Assembly (NCBI GenBank): GCA_964501185.1
Contig: CAZCRT010000039.1
Span: 1 to 21,821, forward strand
Direction: 5' to 3'
Source of the DNA: BS150m-G50 sp964501185 [NCBI: uncultured Bacteroidia bacterium]
GTDB lineage: Bacteria > CAIWAD01 > BS150m-G50
Length of the DNA stretch: 21,821 nucleotides
Each line of letters starts with the position of its first letter. Position 1 is the first letter of the stretch. A program made the position numbers and the translations under genes. Below, one piece after another: positions 7,967-16,707 of this stretch. The notes beneath the pieces were generated by a model. It was not told the origin of the DNA. It saw only the letters and a program-made list of their open reading frames with translations, and did no database searches.

Positions 7967-8257
7967 AAGACTCACACAGAGAACACAGAGGAAGAAGAGG
8001 CACAGAGAAGAAATTATGTTGAGTTATTCTAGGTTCCGCAGGAGTAGTTTAACACAACCAGGCAGAACCGGGGTTTACAGATTCTCAGTAGAGTGGTCTT
8101 CTCGCTGAACAGATCAATTCGTGTATATTCGAAATCAGTATAGCTGTTTCATTGTAGATCCTGGCATCTGGTGAACATCCCGGCACCTAACCAGTAGATC
8201 TCTTCTTTTCACTGCGCCTCTATGTTTTCTTCCTCTGTGCTCTCTGTGTGAGATCTT
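7967..8257. mobile_element. MITE-like element with about 50-bp imperfect terminal inverted repeats
   Basis: The left arm (7967 to about 8013) begins AAGACTCACACAGAG. The reverse complement of the right arm (about 8209-8257) begins AAGATCTCACACAGAG. Both continue with CACAGAGGAAGAA and then GAGGC-CAG, with one 5-nt indel and a few substitutions. The roughly 190 bp between them hold no convincing gene. Length, arms and lack of coding capacity suit a miniature inverted-repeat element. Similar CACAGAG-rich sequences are, to my recollection, common dispersed repeats in proteobacterial genomes. No transposase is present and target-site duplications were not confirmed. It lies between convergent genes, so the arms could also form a bidirectional hairpin in transcripts. 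Confidence 0.65.
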
Positions 8258-8285
8258 AAGGCTTCTCAACTAACGGTAAACCTAC
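8256..8285 (-). pseudogene. Duplicated 3' tail of the DHH phosphoesterase gene
   Basis: Read on the minus strand, this segment encodes VGLPLVEKP and a TAA stop. The intact DHH gene at 8434-8466 encodes VGLPLVEKPAE. Over the nine shared codons only three bases differ, all at third positions and synonymous. Homology ends within two bases on the 5' side. The stop codon overlaps the outer end of the right inverted-repeat arm. It looks like a remnant of a duplicated or recombined gene end, not an independent gene. Confidence 0.6.
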
Positions 8286-8430
8286 CTGCTTTGCACCTTG
8301 CTGCGCAAGTTACAAAGGCGATTATACCTCCGGGCAGCTATAACTGAGTGGAGTCGGAGGCATCGAGTATAGATGCGGGCAGCTGCGCATGATTACAATA
8401 CAGGTTTTGGTCGGTAGTACAGGTTTGTTT

Positions 8431-9474
8431 CTATTCTGCGGGTTTCTCGACTAACGGTAAACCTACCTTCATGGAGTTGTTTATTCCCCTCAGGAAGCGC
8501 TTGCCCAGCAGTTCTGATGCTGCGTTCAGACCGCCTTCCAGGTTCTCCACGCCGCGCACCTGTCCACCGGCCAGCTGTGGATGCCCACCTGCAGTACCAA
8601 TACCACTGACGATAACCCGTGCCAGCTCCCCCATGTGAAACTCAGTACTGGCTGAACGAAGGCTGAAAATCATCTCCTGATCAGAACTTATGGCATAGCA
8701 GAGTACCCATTCGATGTTTTCCAGACGCAACATCTGATCGGCAACTTCAGCTACTGAATCAGGATGACTGATCGGCCCCAGATTACAGATCAGGGCATTA
8801 CGATAGATGCTGGTTCCTGCAATCGCTTTGTGCAGGGTGCGAAAGTACTCGGTAGAAACACGGCTGTTGACAATGCGGTGAAGAAGGTCCCAGTCTATTT
8901 TTGTATGCAGTTTGAAGTACGCCTCTCGATCAGCCTTGCCGGCACCCCGCCCCAGGTCTTCGGTTTCAGTGCGAATAGCGTAGTAAAGCGCTGTTGCCAG
9001 ATCCGTTTCCACCTTGATATTACGAGCCAGCAGATATTCGTAAGCAATGGTAGCAGTTGCACCGACATCTTCCCGGATATCCTGAAAATCAATATTGCCC
9101 AGATTGGGATTGAGAATATGATGGTCGATGATACCGACCTTTTTCTCCTCCGGCAGACGGAAGGAGATATTCCCTGAATCGGGTTGACAGTCCAGGAAAA
9201 GCAGCAGATCGTAATCAGAAGCAGCGACAGTAAAAATTGAGCGGAGATCAATATCTACATTGTACAGGAGGGCCCGGTTTTCCGCCCTGCCAATGGAACC
9301 ACCGTAGACAACATCCGCTTCCCGTTTCATGGCTTTTAGCAGCAGTTTCATCGCCCAGGCGCTGGCAACTGAATCGGGATCCGGATTGTCGTGAATAATC
9401 AGCAGTACTTTCTCACCGGACTGCAAAAGCTCTTTCAGTTCGGTCAGCTTGCGGGATGTCTCAACTCGCTTCAT
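8431..9474 (-). CDS. DHH/DHHA1-family phosphoesterase (NrnA/RecJ-like superfamily)
   Basis: This 347-residue protein has metal-binding DHH-family motifs in order: HDNPDPD (28-34), DCQPD (Asp95), the signature DHH (117-119) and a C-terminal DHHA1 domain with GGHPQLAGG (286-294). Family members are manganese-dependent phosphoesterases such as oligoribonucleases (NrnA) or enzymes acting on cyclic dinucleotides and pAp; which substrate applies here cannot be read from sequence. It is cytoplasmic, with no signal or membrane segment. SD GAGG lies about 9 nt before the ATG. It is convergent with the AAA+ pair and downstream of the antiporter gene, from which a hairpin terminator separates it. A perfect TTGACA lies in the short upstream gap but without a good -10 partner. 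Its final codons are duplicated just downstream. Confidence 0.88.
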   Translation of the reverse strand: MKRVETSRKLTELKELLQSGEKVLLIIHDNPDPDSVASAWAMKLLLKAMKREADVVYGGSIGRAENRALLYNVDIDLRSIFTVAASDYDLLLFLDCQPDSGNISFRLPEEKKVGIIDHHILNPNLGNIDFQDIREDVGATATIAYEYLLARNIKVETDLATALYYAIRTETEDLGRGAGKADREAYFKLHTKIDWDLLHRIVNSRVSTEYFRTLHKAIAGTSIYRNALICNLGPISHPDSVAEVADQMLRLENIEWVLCYAISSDQEMIFSLRSASTEFHMGELARVIVSGIGTAGGHPQLAGGQVRGVENLEGGLNAASELLGKRFLRGINNSMKVGLPLVEKPAE

Positions 9475-9515
9475 GGCTATACCTCAGCGTGCTATCGTAG
9501 ATCTGAACTGTCAAT

Positions 9516-9544
9516 AAAAAGACGGTGATCAAGCAGTTGACCGT
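9516..9544 (-). terminator. Probable terminator after the sodium/proton antiporter gene
   Basis: On the minus strand ACGGT (9544-9540) pairs with ACCGT (9526-9522), and inner CAA pairs with TTG across a 4-nt loop and a 3-nt bulge. CTTTTT follows immediately. It starts about 18 nt after the antiporter stop. The stem is short, so efficiency is uncertain. Confidence 0.5.
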
Positions 9545-9561
9545 TACAGAAACCGCCAATT

Positions 9562-11172
9562 CTAATATAGAATCCCCAACAGCCAGGTATTGAGCAGGAA
9601 AAGCGGCAGCAGAATACCAGCCGACCAGGCCATGTAGCCGAAGAAGGATGGCATTTTCACCCCGGATTCCATCGAAATGGAGCGTACCATGAAGTTAGGT
9701 GCATTGCCAATGTAGGTCATCGCTCCCATGAATACAGCACCGGCGGAAATACCGATCAGGATAGTGGGATCGTTCTCCAGCAGTTGTGGTACAGCAGCAC
9801 TTTCCGGGACACCTGGATAATAGTTGCCGAGTGCCGTGTTAAAGAACGTCAGGTAGGTCGGTGCGTTATCGAGGAAACTGGAAAGAATACCTGTTATCCA
9901 GAAGTAACTTCCGGGCGTGCCAACCATCTCAACAATAAAACCGAGGGCACCGGCAGTTCCCGCTTTGAGGATTTCAAGCGCTGGAACGATGGTCATGAAA
10001 ATACCGGCAAAAAGGAAGGCTACTTCCTGAATAGGCCAGTAGGTAAACTGGTTATCCCGTCGTATCACGTTACGGGTCGTCTTGAGTGAAATCAGAATCA
10101 GCCCCACCAGGGCGCTATCCCGTAACAGGCTGAGCCAGGGCATTATCAACGGGTGGTGAGCGCCGTTCATCAGCTTGATCCCACGGGGAAGTTCATGAGC
10201 AGCATCCCAGAATAGTGGATTGTGTGCCAGAACACCGGACAGAATCACTGCCGCGACCACACCACCCAGGAGTAACAGATTGAAAAGCCCTTCCACCTTC
10301 AGCGGTTCGGTGGATTCCGGTTGCTGAGCAGTCTCCTTCTTCATCAGGAAATAGTCGACCACATAGTAGGCCAGTAGCAGAGCGACCACATTTACAGACA
10401 TCAGAGTAAACAGACGGAAGGTCCAGAAAAAAGGCACTCCGTGCAGAAATCCGAGAAAGAGTGGCGGATCACCGATTGGAGTCAGGGAGCCACCTATGTT
10501 GCTGACCAGAAAGATGAAGAATACTGGTGTATGCACTTTGAAACGACGGTGCGCGTTTGCCCTCAGCAGAGGACGGATCAACAGCATCGATGCCCCGGTT
10601 GTACCGATCCAGGATGCCAGTAATGTTCCGATAACTATGATTACACTGTTCACCACAGGTGTCGCCTTGATCGATCCACGCACGATCACACCACCGGAAA
10701 TGATAAATAGCGAAGCCAGCAGTATCACAAAGGGGAGATAGTCGAGAACATATATGTGCAGAATGGCGTATAGACCCTCCTGAATACCGTAGGCGATGAC
10801 AAATGGCACCGCGAAAAGCAGCGCCCAGAATGCGCTGACTTTACCCAGATTGTGTTCCCACCAGTGTGATGCAAACATCGGCCATAGTGCTATTGAAAGA
10901 AGTATTCCGATGAATGGGATAATACTCCAGAGGGGCAGTCTTTCTCCAAGGGGAGTGGCATGTGTCTCGTGATGCTGGTCGGCGTGCAGAGTTTGATTGT
11001 ACTCCTCCACTACCGCATGCTCTGTGGTGTTATGTCCTTCCAGCCCGGTTGCTGATGCCTTCACTGCACTGGTTGTTTCAACCATAGGGTGCGTCTGTTG
11101 CGATGCAATCAGATCGGGCACCACCAGCAACAGAGTCAGCAGAATTATGGACACTGTTTTCCCATTCAACAT
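9562..11172 (-). CDS. NhaD-like sodium/proton antiporter (ion transporter superfamily)
   Basis: From the ATG at 11172 this is 536 residues. That start is preferred over the GTG at 11226 because GGGGAGA lies about 8 nt upstream. The first hydrophobic segment (VSIILLTLLLVVPDLIA) resembles a signal peptide. It is followed by a roughly 60-residue polar stretch containing seven histidines (for example LHADQHHETHA), then about a dozen membrane segments. Conserved transporter features include IGTTGASMLLIRPLL, NIGGSLTPIGDPPLFLGF, SSFLDNAPTYLTFF and MTYIGNAPNFMV, the two-fold pseudo-symmetric hairpin/Asp-Asn-Pro layout of the NhaD/ArsB/CitMHS superfamily. The likely role is sodium export coupled to proton entry across the inner membrane. 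Its location next to complex I genes fits ion-circuit function. Substrate specificity is inferred. It has its own promoter and probable terminator. Confidence 0.85.
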   Translation of the reverse strand: MLNGKTVSIILLTLLLVVPDLIASQQTHPMVETTSAVKASATGLEGHNTTEHAVVEEYNQTLHADQHHETHATPLGERLPLWSIIPFIGILLSIALWPMFASHWWEHNLGKVSAFWALLFAVPFVIAYGIQEGLYAILHIYVLDYLPFVILLASLFIISGGVIVRGSIKATPVVNSVIIVIGTLLASWIGTTGASMLLIRPLLRANAHRRFKVHTPVFFIFLVSNIGGSLTPIGDPPLFLGFLHGVPFFWTFRLFTLMSVNVVALLLAYYVVDYFLMKKETAQQPESTEPLKVEGLFNLLLLGGVVAAVILSGVLAHNPLFWDAAHELPRGIKLMNGAHHPLIMPWLSLLRDSALVGLILISLKTTRNVIRRDNQFTYWPIQEVAFLFAGIFMTIVPALEILKAGTAGALGFIVEMVGTPGSYFWITGILSSFLDNAPTYLTFFNTALGNYYPGVPESAAVPQLLENDPTILIGISAGAVFMGAMTYIGNAPNFMVRSISMESGVKMPSFFGYMAWSAGILLPLFLLNTWLLGILY

Positions 11173-11243
11173 GAAGCTTCTCTCCCCTGATTTCCTTAGA
11201 AGCAAAACTGAAAAACCCGCCTGCACGAATATCCCGGAATATT

Positions 11244-11293
11244 AGTGATGCTCAGAATAATAGATTTCTCATAATGTATTCTCAAGCATCACT
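11244..11293. promoter_or_regulatory. Long inverted repeat embracing the antiporter promoter (operator candidate)
   Basis: AGTGATGCT-C-AGAATA (11244-11259) is the inverted counterpart of TATTCT-CA-AGCATCACT (11277-11293): a 9-bp outer and a 6-bp inner match. The -35 lies in the right arm, and the -10 starts in the left arm and extends into the centre. Such an arrangement suits binding of a dimeric regulator that controls the antiporter. Confidence 0.5.
11257..11285 (-). promoter_or_regulatory. Sigma-70-type promoter of the antiporter gene
   Basis: On the minus strand TTGAGA (11285-11280) is separated by exactly 17 nt from TATTAT (11262-11257). Each hexamer differs from consensus at one position. 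The predicted transcript starts near 11250, giving a leader of about 78 nt to the ATG at 11172. Confidence 0.7.
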
Positions 11294-11411
11294 TTTAGTA
11301 TTTCTCAGTAACTGAAAGCATTCGGATATTGCTCACGTGAAATACTATTTCCTGACCTTCGTCAACAGACGGGCAATAGTTTCAATCTGACTGTCACCAG
11401 GAGGTTGTCTC

Positions 11412-12839
11412 CTAGAAGGTGATCATTCCTGTAAAACGCAACAGCAGCCCGGGCAACACACCCAGCACCAGCACTGCCACTGCAGCCAGTGTCACGGCAA
11501 CAGTTACACCCGCTGGCAGTTTTATACTGCGCTCTTCTCCACTGTGGAAATACATATAAACCACTACGCGCATATAATAGAAAACTGAGATAAGTGCAAA
11601 TAGCACTGCGATAATCGTCAGTGGAATGTGGCCGGTTTCAACAGCAGCGCTGAAAATATAGAACTTGCCGATAAAGCCGGCAGTGGGCGGGATTCCAGCC
11701 AGCGCCAGCATGAAGATCGTCATCAACAGTGCAGCGAAGGGATGATTGGAAACCAGCCCCTTGTAGTGTTCCAGATCATAACTGCCGGAGCCGTTTTCCA
11801 GATAAATTGCCAGCAGAAAGGCGCCGCAGTTCATCAATGCATATGGTACCAGGTAGAAGAATACAGGTTGTCCCTGAACCATGCTGTCCGGTGCTGACAG
11901 TAGACCAATCAACAGATAACCGGCGTGGGCGATTGCAGACCAGGCCAGCAGCCGCTTGATGGAAGTCTGTTTAAGCGCTGTCAGATTACCGACCGCCATG
12001 CTGAGAACTGCCAGCCAGATCAGAACCTGTATCCAGACAGCACTCATTGTTTCCAGACCACCGATAAAGACCCGCAGAAATGCGACCAGTACACCGGCTT
12101 TGACTGCAGTGGCCATAAACGCAGTTACCAGCGTCGGTGCACCATCGTAAACATCGGGTGACCAGGCGTGGAAGGGAACAGCCGCCAGTTTGAAACCAAG
12201 ACCGACCAGCAGCAATAAAACACCGACCAGCGGCATTATGGCGCTACTGCTCTCATTTCCAAGGGTAACATAAAGTTCCTGCAGCGAGAGGGTTCCGGTT
12301 GCGCCGTAAAGAAATGAGATACCAAACAGCAGAAAGCCGGTAGCGAATGCACCGGTAATGAAATACTTGAGAGCTGCTTCACTGGAAGCAGTGTCCTCGC
12401 GCATCAATCCGGTAAGGGCATAGAGCGCAATCGATAGCAGTTCAATACCGACAAACAGCACCATCAGGTTGGCAGCGGAACTGATGGCCATCAACCCCAC
12501 GGTGGCAAACATCAGCATGCTGAAAAATTCGGTAGCAGGCACATTCCGTTTACGCAGGTAACCCTCGCTGCCCAGGATCAGTAGAAAGAGCACCCCCAGA
12601 AAAATGCCATTGGCAAACTGAGTGCCATGATCCACCACCACCAGCCCACTCAGAACAGGTCGCGATGAAAGTTCCAGCGTGAAGTTGAACCAGGCGGCAA
12701 ACAGAACACCAAATCCGGCAAACCATGGGAGCCAGGAAGTATTCTTGTTACCGGACACTCCGATAAGCAACAGCAACAGACCGAGCAGAGCGATTGCAAT
12801 TTCCGGGCTGATAAAAGACAACTCTGAAAAACCGTTCAT
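11412..12839 (-). CDS. nuoN: NADH-quinone oxidoreductase subunit N
   Basis: This 475-residue antiporter-like membrane subunit of complex I has about 14 hydrophobic segments. Conserved proton-channel residues are visible as Glu133 in VGIELLSIALYAL and Lys217 in GFKLAAVPFHAWSPDVYDG. KRLLAWSAIAHAGYLLIGL and PPTAGFIGKFYIF are typical of the family. It starts 13 nt after the nuoM stop with an AGG-type SD and is the last gene of the cluster. A 5-bp hairpin (AGGAG/CTCCT) follows the stop without a U-run, so it is not called a terminator. It probably translocates protons as part of the membrane arm. Confidence 0.96.
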   Translation of the reverse strand: MNGFSELSFISPEIAIALLGLLLLLIGVSGNKNTSWLPWFAGFGVLFAAWFNFTLELSSRPVLSGLVVVDHGTQFANGIFLGVLFLLILGSEGYLRKRNVPATEFFSMLMFATVGLMAISSAANLMVLFVGIELLSIALYALTGLMREDTASSEAALKYFITGAFATGFLLFGISFLYGATGTLSLQELYVTLGNESSSAIMPLVGVLLLLVGLGFKLAAVPFHAWSPDVYDGAPTLVTAFMATAVKAGVLVAFLRVFIGGLETMSAVWIQVLIWLAVLSMAVGNLTALKQTSIKRLLAWSAIAHAGYLLIGLLSAPDSMVQGQPVFFYLVPYALMNCGAFLLAIYLENGSGSYDLEHYKGLVSNHPFAALLMTIFMLALAGIPPTAGFIGKFYIFSAAVETGHIPLTIIAVLFALISVFYYMRVVVYMYFHSGEERSIKLPAGVTVAVTLAAVAVLVLGVLPGLLLRFTGMITF

Positions 12840-12852
12840 GATATACCTGCAG

Positions 12853-14346
12853 CTAGAATATTTGAACCATTGCCAGCAGATGGATTAGTGCACCCTCCAT
12901 CCGGGACAGGAAAGGTCCTGGATAAACACCGATCCAGACGATGAATAGCAGCAGCGGCATAAACATCGCCACTTCCCGCCCGTTCATGTCGAGTAATTTT
13001 TCGTTTTCCGGGTTGGTTACCGGGCCAAACATAACCCGCTGATACATCCAGAGCAGGTATACGGCAGCAAAAATAACACCCAGCGCGGCGAAGACTGCCA
13101 CCCATGGCATTACCTGGAATGTTCCCAGCAGTATCAGGAATTCACCAACAAAACCGTTCAGTCCCGGCAGACCCACACTGCTCAGCATGACGACCATCAG
13201 AATCACAGCGTAGATCGGCATCACACGTGCCAGACCGCCCATAGCGGCAATCTCGCGTGTATGGGTTCGCTCATAGATCACACCGACCGCGAGGAAGAGC
13301 GCGCCGGTGGAAAGGCCATGACTTATCATCTGTATCAGACTGCCGGTGAGCGCTATCGGGTTGAGAATAAATATACCCAGCACCACAAAGCCCAGATGTG
13401 ATACAGATGAATAGGCTACCAGTTTTTTCATATCCTTCTGGATGATGGAAACCAGGGCGCCATAAACGACGCCGATAACTGCCAGTACCAGTAGAACCGG
13501 AGCCAGTTTAACGGTAGCTTCCGGGAACAGAGGCAATGAGAACCGGAGGAAACCGTAGGTTCCCATCTTCAACAACACACCGGCCAGAATTACAGAGCCG
13601 GCTGTAGGTGCTTCAACATGCGCGTCCGGGAGCCATGTGTGCAGTGGGAAGAGCGGAACTTTGATTGCAAAGGCCAGTCCGAAAGCTCCAAACAGCCAGT
13701 ACTGGATTGCAGGCAGCGCTTTGAATTGTTCCCAGGCAATCAACAGATCAAAGGTGTTCTTTCCAGTAGCCGGATCAACTGTATGCCAGTAGACATAGAG
13801 AATAGCCACCAGCATCAACAAAGACCCTACCATCGTATAGATGAAGAACTTGACGGCGGCATAAATCCGGTTTTTACCACCCCAGAGGCCGATCAGGAAG
13901 TACATCGGGATCAGCATCAGCTCCCAGAAGAGGTAGAAGAGTACCAGATCAAGTGCCAGAAAATTACCGACGATCCCCGCTTCCAGCAGGAAGAACATCA
14001 TCAGGTAACCGCGGACCTTTTCCTTAATTGAATCCCAGCCGGCCAGGATACATATCGGCAATAGAAAGGTGGTCAGCAGCACCAGAAACAGACTGATCCC
14101 ATCCACACCCAGATGATAGCTGATACCCAGATTTGGAATCCAGTCGTAGTGCTCCACAAAGCGGAAATTGTGGTCAACCCCCGCCGGGAAGCGTGTCAGA
14201 AGTTGCAGCGATACTACAAATTCGACCACTGACAATCCCAGAGCACTCCAGAGCAGGAGTGAACGCTGACGGGCTGGAATCAGCCACAGCAACAACATTG
14301 CGACCAGCGGAAAGAAAATGATGAAAGAAAGAAGAGTGTTTTCCAT
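12853..14346 (-). CDS. nuoM: NADH-quinone oxidoreductase subunit M
   Basis: This 497-residue membrane subunit has the antiporter-like fold. Key residues match the family: Glu142 in FWELMLIPMYFLIGLWGG and Lys229 in AFAIKVPLFPLHTWLPDAH. VEAPTAGSVILAGVLLKMG and KKLVAYSSVSHLGFV are also conserved. Length and segment order are normal for NuoM. It lies 60 nt after nuoL. No good SD is visible; instead the leader holds a 12-bp tandem direct repeat (TAATTRCTTCAG on the plus strand, 14346-14369) that abuts the start codon. It forms one of the three proton channels of the membrane arm. Confidence 0.96.
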   Translation of the reverse strand: MENTLLSFIIFFPLVAMLLLWLIPARQRSLLLWSALGLSVVEFVVSLQLLTRFPAGVDHNFRFVEHYDWIPNLGISYHLGVDGISLFLVLLTTFLLPICILAGWDSIKEKVRGYLMMFFLLEAGIVGNFLALDLVLFYLFWELMLIPMYFLIGLWGGKNRIYAAVKFFIYTMVGSLLMLVAILYVYWHTVDPATGKNTFDLLIAWEQFKALPAIQYWLFGAFGLAFAIKVPLFPLHTWLPDAHVEAPTAGSVILAGVLLKMGTYGFLRFSLPLFPEATVKLAPVLLVLAVIGVVYGALVSIIQKDMKKLVAYSSVSHLGFVVLGIFILNPIALTGSLIQMISHGLSTGALFLAVGVIYERTHTREIAAMGGLARVMPIYAVILMVVMLSSVGLPGLNGFVGEFLILLGTFQVMPWVAVFAALGVIFAAVYLLWMYQRVMFGPVTNPENEKLLDMNGREVAMFMPLLLFIVWIGVYPGPFLSRMEGALIHLLAMVQIF

Positions 14347-14406
14347 AATTGCTTCAGTAATTACTTCAGTTGCTTTCGGTAGATACTGTCAGAAGGAGCA
14401 GAACCG

Positions 14407-16398
14407 TTACAGATAGACCACCAGAATAATCATTACGATGGCACCGGCCATCATACCCAGCAGGTAGTGACGAACCGAACCACTTTGCAACAGCCGTACG
14501 ATGGAACCAATGCCGTTAACCAGGTGACCGGAACCATTCACCATACCTTCTACCAGCATACGGTCACCAATATTGTAGAAGAAGTTACAGAGGCCACGTA
14601 AGGGGCCGATAACAACTTTCTCGTACAGCTCGTCGACAAAATATTTGTTATAAACCAGCCTGTGCAATCCTGCGAAACGCTGCCGCAGACGGGCGGGCAG
14701 TTCCGGTTTGCGATGATAGAAATGATGTGCCGTCAGAATACCGGCCAGCGCCACCAGCACCGATATCACCATCAGGCTTATCTCAAGAGTAGCGTGACCA
14801 TGAACAGCGTGAGCAGCTGTCGCGCCATGCTCAAGATGCAGCTGTGCCGGTGATACAAAGACCTCGTTCAGGAAGTGGTGAATATAGTTGGTACCGAACA
14901 GTTCCGGTATGCCGATAAATCCACCAACTGCCGCCAGTACTGCCAGTATGATCAGTGGAACGGTCATCGTGGATGGAGATTCATGCAGTTGCGATTGTTC
15001 CTCCGCCGTGCCCTGATAGCTGCCGAAAAATGTACGGATGAGCAGACGGAACATATAGAAGGCAGTCAGACCGGCCGCTGTCAGCCCGATTATCCAGAGT
15101 ACCGGGTGTCCGTTGTTAAATGTGTTCCAGAGGATTTCATCCTTGCTGAAGAACCCGGAGAGAGGCGGAATACCTGAGATAGCCAGTGTAGCAATCAGAA
15201 AAGTCCCGAAAGTAGCCGGCATGTATCTACGCAGGCCACCCATGTTGCGCATGTCCTGGGGATCCTTGTCGCTGTGATGCAGTGCTTTGTGCATGGCATG
15301 TATCACGCTGCCGGCACCGAGAAAGAGCAGCGCCTTGAAGAAAGCGTGCGTCATCAGGTGGAAAATACCGGCGGAGTAAGCACCGACACCAACCGCCAGG
15401 AACATGTACCCGAGCTGACTGACGGTAGAATAAGCCAGAACCTTCTTGATATCGTGTTGCATCAACCCGATGGTGGCAGCGAAAATAGCAGTCAGGGCAC
15501 CGATGGTGGCCACCAGTGTCATGCTGGCAGGAGCCAGGTTATAAAGCATGGCGTTGCGGGCGACCATGTAGACACCGGCTGTAACCATGGTGGCAGCGTG
15601 GATAAGGGCGGATACCGGTGTGGGGCCAGCCATCGCATCCGGTAGCCAGACATACAATGGAATCTGGGCGGATTTACCCATCGCACCGACAAACAACAGC
15701 ATCGTAGCTGCAGTAATCATCGCATTACCGGTGTGAAAGTGTCCCAGCTGCCCCATTACAGTGGTGTAGTCGAGACTACCGAAGATTTTGTATATGAGAA
15801 ACACACCCAGCAGGAAACCGAAGTCACCGATACGGTTGACAATGAATGCCTTTTTACCGGCGATCGCCTTCTGCATATCGGTAAACCAGAATCCGATTAA
15901 GAGGTAAGAACAGAGCCCTACCCCTTCCCAACCGATAAACATGACAAGGTAATTACCACCCATGACCAGCAGCAGCATGGCGAACATGAACAGGTTGAGG
16001 AAGGAAAAATAACGTGCCACAGAGCGGTCACCCGCCATATAGCCGATAGAGTAGACATGAATCAGAAAACCGACACCGGTCACTACCAGCAGCATCACCT
16101 GACTCAGAGGATCGAGCTGGAAGGAAACGCTGATAGTGAATTTGGAACCGATAGTAACCCAGTTAAACAGGTCGACTTCAACCAGTCGGTGCCCCGACTC
16201 AATCGCCAGCAGATGACGGAAAGTGAATAGCGATAGTAAGAAGGAACCGAAAACCATCAGTGACGCGATCCAGCCGTTGGCTTTGTCAGGCAGACGGCTG
16301 CCGAGCAACCCGGTAAAGAGAAAACCAGCCAGTGGCAGTATCGGAATCAGCCAGAGAACCTGTTGTATGAGCTCAATATGAGAATTATGTGCAGGCAT
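14407..16398 (-). CDS. nuoL: NADH-quinone oxidoreductase subunit L
   Basis: This 663-residue protein is the distal antiporter-like subunit of complex I. Conserved motifs include GWEGVGLCSYLLIGFW (Glu158), GKSAQIPLYVWLPDAMAGP (Lys242) and PTPVSALIHAATMV (His267). The C-terminal part holds the long lateral helix region, with CNFFYNIGDRMLVEGMVNG before the final membrane segment. A His-rich loop (EHGATAAHAVHGHA) precedes that region. AAAGGA lies 9 nt before the ATG and nuoK ends 6 nt upstream. The length is typical. It pumps protons and bridges the other membrane-arm subunits through the lateral helix. Confidence 0.97.
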   Translation of the reverse strand: MPAHNSHIELIQQVLWLIPILPLAGFLFTGLLGSRLPDKANGWIASLMVFGSFLLSLFTFRHLLAIESGHRLVEVDLFNWVTIGSKFTISVSFQLDPLSQVMLLVVTGVGFLIHVYSIGYMAGDRSVARYFSFLNLFMFAMLLLVMGGNYLVMFIGWEGVGLCSYLLIGFWFTDMQKAIAGKKAFIVNRIGDFGFLLGVFLIYKIFGSLDYTTVMGQLGHFHTGNAMITAATMLLFVGAMGKSAQIPLYVWLPDAMAGPTPVSALIHAATMVTAGVYMVARNAMLYNLAPASMTLVATIGALTAIFAATIGLMQHDIKKVLAYSTVSQLGYMFLAVGVGAYSAGIFHLMTHAFFKALLFLGAGSVIHAMHKALHHSDKDPQDMRNMGGLRRYMPATFGTFLIATLAISGIPPLSGFFSKDEILWNTFNNGHPVLWIIGLTAAGLTAFYMFRLLIRTFFGSYQGTAEEQSQLHESPSTMTVPLIILAVLAAVGGFIGIPELFGTNYIHHFLNEVFVSPAQLHLEHGATAAHAVHGHATLEISLMVISVLVALAGILTAHHFYHRKPELPARLRQRFAGLHRLVYNKYFVDELYEKVVIGPLRGLCNFFYNIGDRMLVEGMVNGSGHLVNGIGSIVRLLQSGSVRHYLLGMMAGAIVMIILVVYL

Positions 16399-16404
16399 CG
16401 CCGG

Positions 16405-16707
16405 TTATCCTTTCAGGGATTTAAACAGCTCGATGTTCAATTCCTGCCGGTGACGGAACAGCAGGATAACGATAGCCAGCCCCAGCGCTACTTCAGCTGC
16501 GGCCACAACCATCGAGAAGAAAATCAACACCTGTCCCGACAGGTCGCCATGCAACTGCGAGAAGGCTGCCAGACTGATATTTACTGCATTCAGCATCAGC
16601 TCCAGTGACATCAGGATTACCAGCAAATTACGGCGTACCAGAACGCCGGCAGCACCAATGCTGAAGAGGATGATACTGAGGACCAGGTAATGGGTAGTTA
16701 AAATCAT
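16405..16707 (-). CDS. nuoK: NADH-quinone oxidoreductase subunit K
   Basis: This 100-residue, three-helix MrpC-like subunit has its two functionally important buried glutamates at the expected places, Glu36 (LMSLELMLNAVN) and Glu72 (AAAEVALGLAIV). The start overlaps the nuoJ stop by ATGA, with AAGGAGG upstream, so translation is coupled. It is part of the central hydrophilic axis of the membrane arm. Confidence 0.97.
   Translation of the reverse strand: MILTTHYLVLSIILFSIGAAGVLVRRNLLVILMSLELMLNAVNISLAAFSQLHGDLSGQVLIFFSMVVAAAEVALGLAIVILLFRHRQELNIELFKSLKG

Noticed and set aside
11395-11413. Hairpin AGGAG/CTCCT after nuoN as a terminator
   Set aside because: The stem is only 5 bp and no U-run follows on either strand.
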